Shown: positions 35,857 through 43,773 of the stretch, one piece after another
How positions within the stretch are numbered: the stretch's first letter is position 1
How the letters are laid out: every line of letters begins with the position of its first letter
Assembly (NCBI RefSeq): GCF_014641195.1
Contig: NZ_BMHQ01000005.1
Coordinates: 1-64,000 of the forward strand
DNA length: 64,000 bases
Direction of reading: 5' to 3'
Source: Marinithermofilum abyssi
Lineage (GTDB): Bacteria > Bacillota > Bacilli > Thermoactinomycetales > DSM-45169
Translations under genes and position numbers: made by a program
Notes under the pieces: model-generated
Databases searched by the model: none
What the model saw: only the letters and a program-made list of their open reading frames with translations
What the model was told of the DNA's origin: nothing

Positions 35857-35874
35857 TACCAATACGTATCGGTA
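35857..35874. promoter_or_regulatory. TetR-type operator before tetR
   Basis: TACCAATACGTATCGGTA is a palindrome with one mismatched pair (TACCAATAC/GTATCGGTA). It lies 14 bp upstream of the preferred tetR start and is the second copy of the motif seen at 35180-35197. Confidence 0.65.
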
Positions 35875-35932
35875 TTTATATCATAAACAATAATTCGAAT
35901 ATTTTCAACCATCTTTCAAACACTTTTTCTTT

Positions 35933-37507
35933 TTACCACAAATAACCTTCGTTATTAGCTGAGAAATACTTATTCTTTTCTTTTTCCTTTTTTGTAAAAG
36001 TATCTCTCAGTACCCGCTTTAATATTTTCCCCGACGCATTCCGAGGCAAGTCATCCACAAACCGCACGGCTTTGGGCACTTTGAACGGTGCCAAGTGCTG
36101 TCGACAATGCGTGATCAACTCTTCGGCATTCACCACAGCCCCTTCTTTTCGAACCACCACTGCGGTCACCGCCTCCACCCAACGGGGGTCCGGCACGGCA
36201 ATCACCGCCACCTCTTTTACCCCGGGATGCGTATACAACACTTCTTCCACTTCCCGGGAAGCGACCAGCACCCCGCCGGTGTTGATGACATCTTTCTTCC
36301 GATCCACAATGGTGATATACCCCTCCTCGTCCACACGGGCCAAGTCACCGGAATGAAACCACCCCCCGGTAAAGGCGGCTGCCGTCTCCTCGGGTTTCTC
36401 CCAATAACCTTGGCACAGTTGCGGAGAGCGATACACGATTTCACCCACCTCTCCGGGGGATACATCCTCCATCATCTCGTCTACCACCCGCATCTCTACA
36501 AATAAGACGGGTCTGCCGGCTGAATCCGGACGTGTCTTATGCTCCTCCGGAGGAAGGACTGTGGCAAGGGGAGCAATTTCCGACTGTCCGAAACAGTTGT
36601 ACAGTCCGAGGTTGGGGCAACGTTCCTGCAGCTTTTTCAACACCTGCACCGGCATGATGGAAGCACCGTAGTACCCTTTTTTCAAATGGGGCAAATGAAA
36701 CCCCGGTTGATTCAGCAGACTGATCCAAAACGTCGGCGGAGCAAAAAAGCTGTCGATCCCTTCGTCATTCAATATACGCAACACTTGCTCTGGCTGCGGT
36801 GTCTCTAGGATCCGGTTGGATGCACCCAGCATCAGATAAGGCATCAAAAAGACATGCATCTGCGCCGAATGGTATAAGGGAAAAGCATGCAACGGGGTAT
36901 CTGTCGGCTGAAAGTCCAGGGCGTTGATGCAACTGATGTACTCATGAAGCAACGCCCGGTAGGTCATCATAGCCCCTTTGGGAGCGGAAGTGGTTCCGGA
37001 TGTGTACAGCAGCTGGACCAGATCGGTATCTTCCAGCTCCACGCCGGTCCACTCCGCCTTGGTTTCCTCTTGAGCCCATTGTAGGATATCCAGCGATTCA
37101 CTGCCGTGCAAAGTACCGATCCAATCGATCCCGATTCGATCTCCCAGACTCTCCACACCATCTTTCAACCCCGGATCACAAAAGACCGCGCGGCTGCCGG
37201 ACTGTTGGAGGATATACATCAATTCCTCTCCCTGCAAGGCATAGTTGACGGGAACATGTATCAACCCTGCCTTGCCGGCAGCCAACCAGAGTAAAACGTA
37301 AGCATCTGAGTTCCGGCCATAAGCCGCCACCCGATCTCCCTTTTGCAATCCCAAAGCGGACAACCTACCCGCCAGGCGATCCGTCGCTTCGTCCAGCTCT
37401 CGATAGGTCCAGCTTCGCTCTTCAAAGAGCAAAGCATGTTTATCGGGAAAGCGTCGCGCACTCCGGCGCAACAGATCACCAATCGTGCTTCGCCATACGG
37501 TTTCCAC
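35933..37507 (-). CDS. Acyl-CoA synthetase (AMP-dependent)
   Basis: A 524-aa adenylate-forming ligase: LLYTSGTTSAPKGAMMTYRA, YNCFGQSEIAPLATVLP, FHSGDLARVDEEGYITIVDR, and the C-terminal LPRNASGKILKRVLRDTF with the catalytic lysine. It is closest in style to medium-chain fatty acyl or 2-methylacyl ligases; the substrate is not predictable. The start is probably GTG at 37507 after AAAGGGCGGGATAAA; a TTG at 37531 is the alternative. The C-terminal tail KKEKEKNKYFSANNEGYLW is unusually charged and extends past the catalytic motif. It is the first gene of the leftward cluster. Confidence 0.9.
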   Translation of the reverse strand: METVWRSTIGDLLRRSARRFPDKHALLFEERSWTYRELDEATDRLAGRLSALGLQKGDRVAAYGRNSDAYVLLWLAAGKAGLIHVPVNYALQGEELMYILQQSGSRAVFCDPGLKDGVESLGDRIGIDWIGTLHGSESLDILQWAQEETKAEWTGVELEDTDLVQLLYTSGTTSAPKGAMMTYRALLHEYISCINALDFQPTDTPLHAFPLYHSAQMHVFLMPYLMLGASNRILETPQPEQVLRILNDEGIDSFFAPPTFWISLLNQPGFHLPHLKKGYYGASIMPVQVLKKLQERCPNLGLYNCFGQSEIAPLATVLPPEEHKTRPDSAGRPVLFVEMRVVDEMMEDVSPGEVGEIVYRSPQLCQGYWEKPEETAAAFTGGWFHSGDLARVDEEGYITIVDRKKDVINTGGVLVASREVEEVLYTHPGVKEVAVIAVPDPRWVEAVTAVVVRKEGAVVNAEELITHCRQHLAPFKVPKAVRFVDDLPRNASGKILKRVLRDTFTKKEKEKNKYFSANNEGYLW

Positions 37508-37604
37508 TTTATCCCGCCCTTTCCAGAGCAATCTCGTTCACTACCTGAAGCTTCCTGAAAAAATTTCCTGCGCCCCCAATATACAAATGATTTTGAAAAT
37601 AGAT

Positions 37605-37658
37605 TCTAATACTATATTAGAGCGTTTAGACTTCACACACAACAGGAAAGGTTCCTGT
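37605..37658. promoter_or_regulatory. Two palindromes in the promoter region of the fatty-acid cluster
   Basis: TCTAATACTATATTAGA (37605-37621, 6-bp arms) and ACAGGAAAGGTTCCTGT (37642-37658, 7-bp arms) lie 100-150 bp upstream of the ligase start. Neither matches the TetR operator of this cluster, FadR or cre. The gene-less stretch 37660-37920 shows nothing else supportable. Confidence 0.4.
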
Positions 37659-37920
37659 GAAAATTCACAAAGACCTGTCTCTATCAGCCAGCTCGATATG
37701 TTCCCCAATCATGTTTATGTTAAACGTGATGTTCTCCCAACCTGCTTTTCAAACCCCTGATACACGATAAAGGTGTTGACATCATCTGCGTACAGATGAA
37801 ACACTTTCTCCTTTTTCTCCTCATGAGAGGCGGAATTAGGGGAGTTTCCTCAGAAGGAAGATATCCCCTATTCGTTTTAGATGGATACGTATTTTCCTGT
37901 CTACCGGACTCTATCTTGAT

Positions 37921-38050
37921 TTGACACTCCCACGCCTGAAGACATGGGATTCTTGGTTCTTCCTGTCGGCTCTTGCCGTACAGTCCCCAAGCTGACACCG
38001 TGTGTCCCACGGCCAAATACGTTATCCTGCGGGCTTTAATCCTTCCTTGA
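37921..38050 (-). ncRNA. Omega-RNA (guide RNA scaffold) and right end of the intact tnpB element
   Basis: Downstream of tnpB on the minus strand come CGTGGGACACACGGTGTC, ACGGCAAGAGCCG and a terminal stem CCCATG/CGTGGG ending in GAGTGTCAA at 37921. A right end with a final short stem and GTGTCAA is familiar from lone tnpB elements. In characterised systems the omega-RNA covers the tnpB 3' end and this region, and takes its guide from the flanking DNA. Here that guide would begin ATCAAGATAGAGTCCG. Boundaries are estimates. Confidence 0.7.
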
Positions 38051-39143
38051 GGATGTTTTTCGCCGCATTGAGATCCCGGTCGTGGTGAACACCGCATGCG
38101 GGACAGGTCCACTCCCGCACGTTCAGTTTTTTCATCTTTTCGTTTCGGAATCCGCATTGAGAACACAGCTGGCTGGACGGGAACGTCTTCCCGACGAGGC
38201 GAATCCTTCGCCCGTACCAGCGGGCTTTGTATTCCAGCATGGACCGGAACTCGGCCCACGCCGACTCCGAAATGCCGCGGGCCAGCCGGCGGTTCTTCAC
38301 CATATTCCGCACTTGCAAATCTTCCAGGCATACCGTTTGGTTTTCACGGATAAGCCGAGTCGAAAGCTTGTGCAGGAAATCCTGCCGACCGTTGCGGATC
38401 TTCTCATAGAGCCGGGCCACTTTTAATCGGGCTTTGTTACGGTTTTGGCTGCCCTTTCGTCTCCGGGACAGAATCCGCTGCCAACGGACCAACTGCTTCT
38501 CGTACTTCCAGTGATGTTTTGGGTTGGGAATCACTTCTCCACTGGAGAGAATCGCGAAATGTTTTAATCCCAGGTCGATGCCCACGGCTTTGGATTTGTC
38601 TACCGGCACAAAAGGGCTAAAGATCCGCTGACACAAGACGGAGATAAAATACTTGCCGGAAGGGTTTTTCCGCACAGTGGCGGATAGAATTCGTCCCTCG
38701 ACCTGTTTGGACTTCGCAAAACGGACCCACCCCAGTTTCGGCAGTTTGATCCGATGGCCTTGGATGACCATCGTCGGCGGCCCCTTTTTGGGATAGTTGC
38801 ACTGGGACGTGTACGACTGAACCGGATGCTTTTTGCTCTTAAACCGGGGTCGGTGATTCTGTTTCTTGAAAAACCGTTGAAAAGCATCCGCCAAATGCTT
38901 CAATGAATTCTGCAACGAGGTCGCATCCGGTTCCTTCAACCATTCCAACTCTTTTTTTAATTTCGTCAATTTTCGGGAGCAAGCGGCGTAGCTCAGCCCT
39001 TTTCCCGTTTGTTCATAAGCTTCGTTCCATTGGCTTAAAAAATGGTTGAACACAAACCGTGTGCAACCGATGGACCGATGGATAAGACTAATTTGTTTCC
39101 GGTTCGGGTAGATGCGAAACCGATACGCCTTGTAGATCAGCAC
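38022..39143 (-). CDS. tnpB: TnpB, RNA-guided DNA endonuclease of an IS200/IS605-type element
   Basis: A complete 373-aa TnpB. The N-terminal wedge region starts [20 protein letters not shown]. RuvC motifs: first aspartate in [16 protein letters not shown] (about residue 190), glutamate in [14 protein letters not shown], last aspartate in [17 protein letters not shown]. The zinc-finger cysteines are CSQCGF and CPACGV. All catalytic residues are present, so it should be an active RNA-guided nuclease. There is no tnpA, making this a non-autonomous or domesticable copy. It differs clearly from the broken TnpB at the left end of the window, though both carry the same upstream element. It sits between the fatty-acid cluster and the ydcF-like gene. 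Confidence 0.95.
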   Translation of the reverse strand: MLIYKAYRFRIYPNRKQISLIHRSIGCTRFVFNHFLSQWNEAYEQTGKGLSYAACSRKLTKLKKELEWLKEPDATSLQNSLKHLADAFQRFFKKQNHRPRFKSKKHPVQSYTSQCNYPKKGPPTMVIQGHRIKLPKLGWVRFAKSKQVEGRILSATVRKNPSGKYFISVLCQRIFSPFVPVDKSKAVGIDLGLKHFAILSSGEVIPNPKHHWKYEKQLVRWQRILSRRRKGSQNRNKARLKVARLYEKIRNGRQDFLHKLSTRLIRENQTVCLEDLQVRNMVKNRRLARGISESAWAEFRSMLEYKARWYGRRIRLVGKTFPSSQLCSQCGFRNEKMKKLNVREWTCPACGVHHDRDLNAAKNILKEGLKPAG

Positions 39144-39209
39144 TCACCTCCTTGTCCTCTTGATTTTACCTCATTAGGAACGTATGTTCTAGTCTTTGGG
39201 CGAAAAATT

Positions 39210-39305
39210 GTCGGACTGTTGAGAGGGGGCAAGCCCCTCCCTTGTCCGACGCTCGCTTTCATCCAAACCCTAAAGGGCTGTTTTTTTCCCGTTCGCTATT
39301 TATAA
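39210..39305 (-). other. Conserved element upstream of tnpB (copy B, left-end-like)
   Basis: On the minus strand: TTATAAATAGCGAACGGGAA, CAGCCCTTTAGG, GATGAAAGCGAGC, and a hairpin whose outer arms are GTCGGAC and GTCCGAC with an inner GGGGC/GCCCC pairing. It is the best-preserved of the three copies. The outer TTTAT is a candidate target-adjacent motif for this TnpB. Confidence 0.65.
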
Positions 39306-39346
39306 TAGAGCAGCACCTATACACTCACGGGAGTTGTTGTTTTTTG

Positions 39347-39922
39347 TTGCAAATCAAGTACATCCGCATCGGAGTGATCCTTTCTGCGGCAATAGCAGCA
39401 GCCTTTACCCCTCTCTGGTCCCTGACTTCCCGCTACGACACAGCTTCTGTACCGCAGCAACCCCGGGAAGCGGCCCTAGTCCTGGGTGCCGCCTTGTGGG
39501 ATGGCCAGCCCAGCCCGGCCCTCCAAGAACGGTTGGACATGGCACTCCATCTATATCGAACTGGCAGGGTACGCCTCCTCGTCCTAAGCGGCGGCATGGG
39601 TAATGACGGAATCACTGAGGCAGAAGGAATGAAGCGCTACCTCATGCAGCACGGCGTGAATAAAGCCCACCTCCTATTGGAGAACCGATCGACCAATACA
39701 CGGCAAAACCTGTTTTACTCAAAGGAGTTGCTGAAAAAGCATCCTATCCATTCCGTCTACCTCGTCACCCATGACTATCACATGGATCGGGCGCTCACTT
39801 ATGCTCGGGCTGCAGGAATTCGCGCTTTTCCGGCACCCGTTCACTCTCAGGTTTTATTCACCCCCTTCTATAAGGCCCGTGAATGCCTCTCCATCTTCAA
39901 AGGCTGGTTGTTAAACCGCTGA
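39347..39922 (+). CDS. YdcF-like (DUF218) membrane-anchored protein
   Basis: A 191-aa protein with an N-terminal transmembrane anchor (IRIGVILSAAIAAAFTPLW), then the DUF218 domain (AALVLGAALWDGQPSPALQE, VLSGGMGNDGITEAEGMKRY, LLENRSTNTRQNLFYSKELL, VYLVTHDYHMDRALTYARAA). DUF218 proteins bind nucleotides or act in envelope metabolism (YdcF, SanA, ElyC); the exact role is unknown. The start is TTG at 39347 (or 39344) with GGGAG upstream. The frame is open to 39242, but that part lies inside the tnpB left end and is not protein-like. Confidence 0.82.
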   Translation: MQIKYIRIGVILSAAIAAAFTPLWSLTSRYDTASVPQQPREAALVLGAALWDGQPSPALQERLDMALHLYRTGRVRLLVLSGGMGNDGITEAEGMKRYLMQHGVNKAHLLLENRSTNTRQNLFYSKELLKKHPIHSVYLVTHDYHMDRALTYARAAGIRAFPAPVHSQVLFTPFYKARECLSIFKGWLLNR

Positions 39923-40050
39923 ACTCATTGGGAACAGGAAACTTTGGTGGTTAAATCTTTTCAAGAAGCAAAGAAACATGGTACATTTCAAAAGAAATCG
40001 ATTGATTCGGTCATGAAAGCCCCTTTTTTAAGATGAGCGGAGGTTGAAAA

Positions 40051-40755
40051 ATGGCTTTTGATTTGCCCCATGATTGGAATGAGGTATTGAAAGAAGAACT
40101 GGCTGAACCGTACCTTCAGCAATTGAAGGATTTCTTGCAAGAAGAACGAAAGCAATACACCGTATACCCTGCAGAAGAAGACCTGTTTTCAGCGCTGCAT
40201 TGGACCCCTTATCAGGATGTGAAAGTATTGTTGCTGGGCCAAGATCCTTACCACAACGAAGGACAAGCCCACGGCCTTTCTTTCTCTGTCCGTCCGGGGG
40301 TGCAGCTGCCACCTTCGTTGAAAAACATGTTCAAAGAACTGCAAGAGGATATCGGTTGTGCGCCTCCCAACCACGGTTACCTGGTCCCTTGGGCCGAGCA
40401 GGGCGTATTGATGCTGAACGCCGTTCTCACCGTACGGGCACACCAGCCCAACTCTCACAAAAACAAAGGCTGGGAAACCTTTACCGATGCAATCATCCGA
40501 AAAGTGAATGAAAAATCGGAGCCTGTCGTGTTTGTGCTGTGGGGAAACTATGCCAAGAAGAAAAAGAAGTGGATCGATACAAAACGCCACACCGTCATTG
40601 AATCCGCTCACCCTTCGCCGCTTTCGGCGAAGCGAGGATTCTTCGGAAGCCGCCCCTTTTCCGCTATCAATGAAGCGTTGCGCCAAGCAGGACATCCAGA
40701 AATCGAGTGGCAACTTCCGGATAAATCGGCTCTTGTTGAGCTGACAGGTCAATGA
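40051..40755 (+). CDS. ung: Uracil-DNA glycosylase
   Basis: A 234-aa family 1 UDG removing uracil from DNA in base excision repair. It has the water-activating motif LLLGQDPYHNEGQAHGLSFS, the uracil-recognition asparagine in MLNAVLTVRAHQPNSH, and the DNA-intercalation loop HPSPLSAKRGFFGS. The length is normal. ATG follows CGGAGGTTGAAAA. It is a monocistronic rightward gene. The preceding 39923-40050 spacer shows nothing beyond the likely promoter. Confidence 0.97.
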   Translation: MAFDLPHDWNEVLKEELAEPYLQQLKDFLQEERKQYTVYPAEEDLFSALHWTPYQDVKVLLLGQDPYHNEGQAHGLSFSVRPGVQLPPSLKNMFKELQEDIGCAPPNHGYLVPWAEQGVLMLNAVLTVRAHQPNSHKNKGWETFTDAIIRKVNEKSEPVVFVLWGNYAKKKKKWIDTKRHTVIESAHPSPLSAKRGFFGSRPFSAINEALRQAGHPEIEWQLPDKSALVELTGQ

Positions 40756-40763
40756 CATAGAGC

Positions 40764-40985
40764 TCTTCTCTCCGACGTTACAGATGCGATTCTGTTCGCT
40801 CTGTATCGATGACCGAGGCCCGAGACCATGAAAAGATGGCGTGCACCCGCTGGCACAAGTACCGCAGGGCACACGTTGCGCCTTAGTCACTTTGCTCCTA
40901 AATCGTGCTTTGTCTCGCTTTTTGCCTCGGTCCCCCTTGTCAAAGCCGGGTACTCGTCCAACCTAAGGAACTTTGTTAGCAGCCT
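40764..40985. repeat. Dispersed intergenic repeat, copy 3
   Basis: It has the same block order as copy 2: CTCTCCGACG with TCTGTTCGCTC, then TGCGCCTTAGTCACTTTGCT, CTCGCTTTTTGCC, and GGAACTTTGTTAGC. It follows ung and ends next to the 40986 hairpin. It has no plausible reading frame. Confidence 0.6.
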
Positions 40986-41012
40986 CACCCGCCTCTAGAT
41001 CGAAGGCGGGTG
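40986..41012 (+). terminator. Hairpin downstream of ung and the repeat
   Basis: CACCCGCCT and AGGCGGGTG form a perfect 9-bp stem with a 9-nt loop, followed on the plus strand by TTCCTTGTTCT. It may terminate rightward transcripts. It lies 25 bp beyond the leftward helD stop and could also protect that mRNA. Confidence 0.6.
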
Positions 41013-41036
41013 TTCCTTGTTCTCGGTATCTCGGTA

Positions 41037-43379
41037 TTAAATTCCCATAGCGTAGGTGTCGGGAGAAACCCCGGAGATAAAAGGGCTCACTCTATCCACA
41101 AAAAAGATATGCAACTCGTGCATCGCACGTGTACAAGCCGTGTAAAACAACTTTCGTTCGCTTTCCCGGCCATATTGCACTTGTGAAGCATTGTAAATGA
41201 TGACCGCATCGAACTCCACGCCTTTGGCGAGATAGGAAGGAATCACCATGATTCCGGATTCAAACGAAGCCGTCTCTTTGTCGATCAGGCGGATGGAGAA
41301 GTGCTTTTGCAGTGCTTCATACGCTTTCCGGCTCTCCCGGGCGGTTTTTCCGATCACCGCAATTGTTCGATGTCCGGCAGCCTGAAGCTTCCGAATGCAC
41401 TTCGTGATCTTCGAAACCAGCTCCCCTTGATCAACCGCTTTTGTCACGCTGGGTTTCTTCCCGTCGCGGTTGAACGGCTCAATCGCTTCTCCACCCTTGA
41501 TCATCTGTCGCGTAAATTCCACGATGGGACGTGTCGAACGGTAGCTGCGCTTAAGGACAATGGTTTCTGTCTGGTCGAATCCAAAAAGGGAGGCCAGCTT
41601 CGAAAATCCTTCACCGGCATGAGCAACAATCGTTTGATTCAAGTCCCCCAGCACCGTCATATTGCTGTGGGGGAACAGCCGTTGGATGAAAGCGAATTGA
41701 AAAGGAGAATAATCCTGTGCTTCGTCGATGAACACGTACCGGACAGATGTGTTGGTCTGGCTTCCTTCCAGCCGTTCTTTTAAATATAAGTAGGGGGTTG
41801 CATCTTCATAGGCCAGCTCAGAACGGTCCAGCTTCTTCACTGTCTGTTCACAGATCTCCGGCCAGTCCTTCGGCAGCGAGTCGGCGGATGCAAGCTGGAA
41901 GATCGTTCTTTCTTCAAACAACTGCCGGTAAACAGCCGGCGCATCAATAAAACGCAGGTTTTTTACATAAGTGCGCAACGGCTTGAAATGTTTTTGAACC
42001 ACCATCTGCGCAAGCAGTTCCTGCTCCCGGTCAAAGTCGTCAAAGGTATTCTCGGTAAATCGTTTTTCCCGTTGCAGCTTCCGATACACCCGCTGGTAGG
42101 CTGCCTGATCCAGCAGCTGGATTTCCTCCTCCACCCACGTTTTTTTCCGCTCCTGCTCCGCCAATACTTCCAGTTCTTCCAACAGCCATTCCGCAAGCAG
42201 TTCCATACGACGGGGAATCGACAAGGAAGCATCAAGGGAATAAAAGCGTTCTTGAATCCGTTCAGCACGGATCACGACTTTACCCCGGAACGAAATATCA
42301 CGAAACTTCATGCCTTCCCGTCCCAAATAAGCAACGTATCGGTCCATCAGTTTCATAAAGTCCAGCCCGGCTTTATACCGAATCCCTTTGATCCGGACGT
42401 CATACCCCAGGTTCTCCATCGCGGTCAGCACGTACTCCATCTGATCGAAGGGATCTTCCAAGCGAAACTCCTTGGAAATCCGCCGCTCCACATGCTCCTG
42501 AAACGTGGTTTGCGCCATGTTTTCCTCTCCCAGCTCGGGAAGGACCGTGGAGACATAGCTGTTAAAGATCGGGTTGGGAGAAAACAGGACGATCTGCTCC
42601 GCCCGCAATGTTTCCCGGTACCGGTACAGTAAATAAGCCACCCGCTGCAAGGCGGCTGAAGTTTTGCCGCTGCCCGCTGCCCCCTGAACCACCAGCAAGC
42701 GGCTCCGTTCATTGCGGATGATCCGGTTTTGCTCTTTTTGAATGGTGGCCACGATGCTTTTCATCTGGGTATCTGCCTGTTTTCCCAGAACTTCCTGCAA
42801 CATCTCGTCGCCGATGGTAACCCCTGTGTCAAACATGCTGCGAATGCGGCCATTCCGAATGATGAACTGCCGCTTCAATTCCATGATCCCCGTAACCGTT
42901 CCGCCAGGTGTTTCATATTGGACCGGTCCGGGCCCATAGTCGTAATACAGGCTGGATATCGGGGCACGCCAATCATAGATAAGAAATTGTTCATCTTTTT
43001 CATCCAGAAGAGAAGCAATGCCGAGATAAATGCGTTCGGTTTCCTGCTCCCCTTCCTCAGTGAAATCGATGCGCCCAAAGTAAGGAGAGTCTTTGAGCCG
43101 TTTCAGCGTATCCAATTGGTTTTGAGTATGGCGGTGGCTCCGCTCCCTCTCCGACAGCACTTCCGCCTGCTGCTTCATGCTTGCAGCAGTCTCCACAGCA
43201 TCATCCGGCTCATCCAAGTTGACGGTGACATCCTCCCAAAAATGCTTCCTGATGCCCACGATATCTGCTTTCACCTTGCCGGCCCGATCTTGAAGCATAT
43301 CTATTCGCCGTTCAATTTCATCAACAACCCGATCCACCCGTTTCTGCTCGTTTTGCCAATCCTGATCCGCCTTGCCCAT
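41037..43379 (-). CDS. helD: HelD, RNA polymerase-associated UvrD-like helicase/motor
   Basis: A 780-aa superfamily 1 ATPase. The N-terminal coiled coil (QKRVDRVVDEIERRIDMLQD) fits the arm that enters the RNA polymerase secondary channel. It is followed by HelD-specific FLIYDWRAPISSLYYD, Walker A VVQGAAGSGKTSAALQRVAY, Walker B YVFIDEAQDYSPFQF, the GDLNQTI motif, and SF1 motifs IVLKRSYRST and YTACTRAMHELHIFF. Firmicute HelD removes stalled RNA polymerase from DNA and aids recycling. ATG at 43379 follows GGAGCGGGAGCG; a TTG ten codons earlier is less likely. Length is close to the B. subtilis protein. It is monocistronic. Confidence 0.95.
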   Translation of the reverse strand: MGKADQDWQNEQKRVDRVVDEIERRIDMLQDRAGKVKADIVGIRKHFWEDVTVNLDEPDDAVETAASMKQQAEVLSERERSHRHTQNQLDTLKRLKDSPYFGRIDFTEEGEQETERIYLGIASLLDEKDEQFLIYDWRAPISSLYYDYGPGPVQYETPGGTVTGIMELKRQFIIRNGRIRSMFDTGVTIGDEMLQEVLGKQADTQMKSIVATIQKEQNRIIRNERSRLLVVQGAAGSGKTSAALQRVAYLLYRYRETLRAEQIVLFSPNPIFNSYVSTVLPELGEENMAQTTFQEHVERRISKEFRLEDPFDQMEYVLTAMENLGYDVRIKGIRYKAGLDFMKLMDRYVAYLGREGMKFRDISFRGKVVIRAERIQERFYSLDASLSIPRRMELLAEWLLEELEVLAEQERKKTWVEEEIQLLDQAAYQRVYRKLQREKRFTENTFDDFDREQELLAQMVVQKHFKPLRTYVKNLRFIDAPAVYRQLFEERTIFQLASADSLPKDWPEICEQTVKKLDRSELAYEDATPYLYLKERLEGSQTNTSVRYVFIDEAQDYSPFQFAFIQRLFPHSNMTVLGDLNQTIVAHAGEGFSKLASLFGFDQTETIVLKRSYRSTRPIVEFTRQMIKGGEAIEPFNRDGKKPSVTKAVDQGELVSKITKCIRKLQAAGHRTIAVIGKTARESRKAYEALQKHFSIRLIDKETASFESGIMVIPSYLAKGVEFDAVIIYNASQVQYGRESERKLFYTACTRAMHELHIFFVDRVSPFISGVSPDTYAMGI

Positions 43380-43540
43380 CGCTCCCGCTCCTTTATATAC
43401 ATTTTTCAATCATGGGTTGACAGCACGATAGCTTCATGATAATATTATATTGGGTTATTTTTTTATTCTTATTGTTAATTAGCGTGCCGATCTTTATTTT
43501 AGCATGGGATAGGCTGGAATTCAAATAGAACGTACGATAA

Positions 43541-43566
43541 AAACGGAGGCACTAATGCCTCCGTTT
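43541..43566. terminator. Inverted repeat upstream of the ger operon
   Basis: AAACGGAGGCA, CTAA, TGCCTCCGTTT is a perfect 11-bp stem. T-rich tails are short on both sides. It separates the helD promoter region from the ger operon. Confidence 0.6.
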
Positions 43567-43663
43567 ATTCTGTATAAGGTAATCTGCATCGCTATTTCTT
43601 ATGATGTCGGCCCTAACTGGGGAATTCCATACGCATCGTGATTCTCATGATGATGGGATCAAG

Positions 43664-43691
43664 GCCGTTCCTTTGGGAAACGGCTTTTTTT
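43664..43691 (+). terminator. Intrinsic terminator in front of gerA, possible attenuator
   Basis: GCCGTT pairs with AACGGC around a CC-TTT-GG tip, followed by TTTTTTT. No rightward gene lies upstream between 43410 and 43660, so this either ends a small RNA or acts as an attenuator in the gerA leader. The 43570-43660 stretch before it has several short inverted repeats (ATCGTGATTCTCATGATGAT) but fits no riboswitch I know. Confidence 0.65.
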
Positions 43692-43773
43692 ATCCTCTTG
43701 TTTCCCGGTGTGTTTTATTTTTTACTTTAGTACAAAATAATGGATATAAATCAAAGGGGGGGAGCTGTCATCC

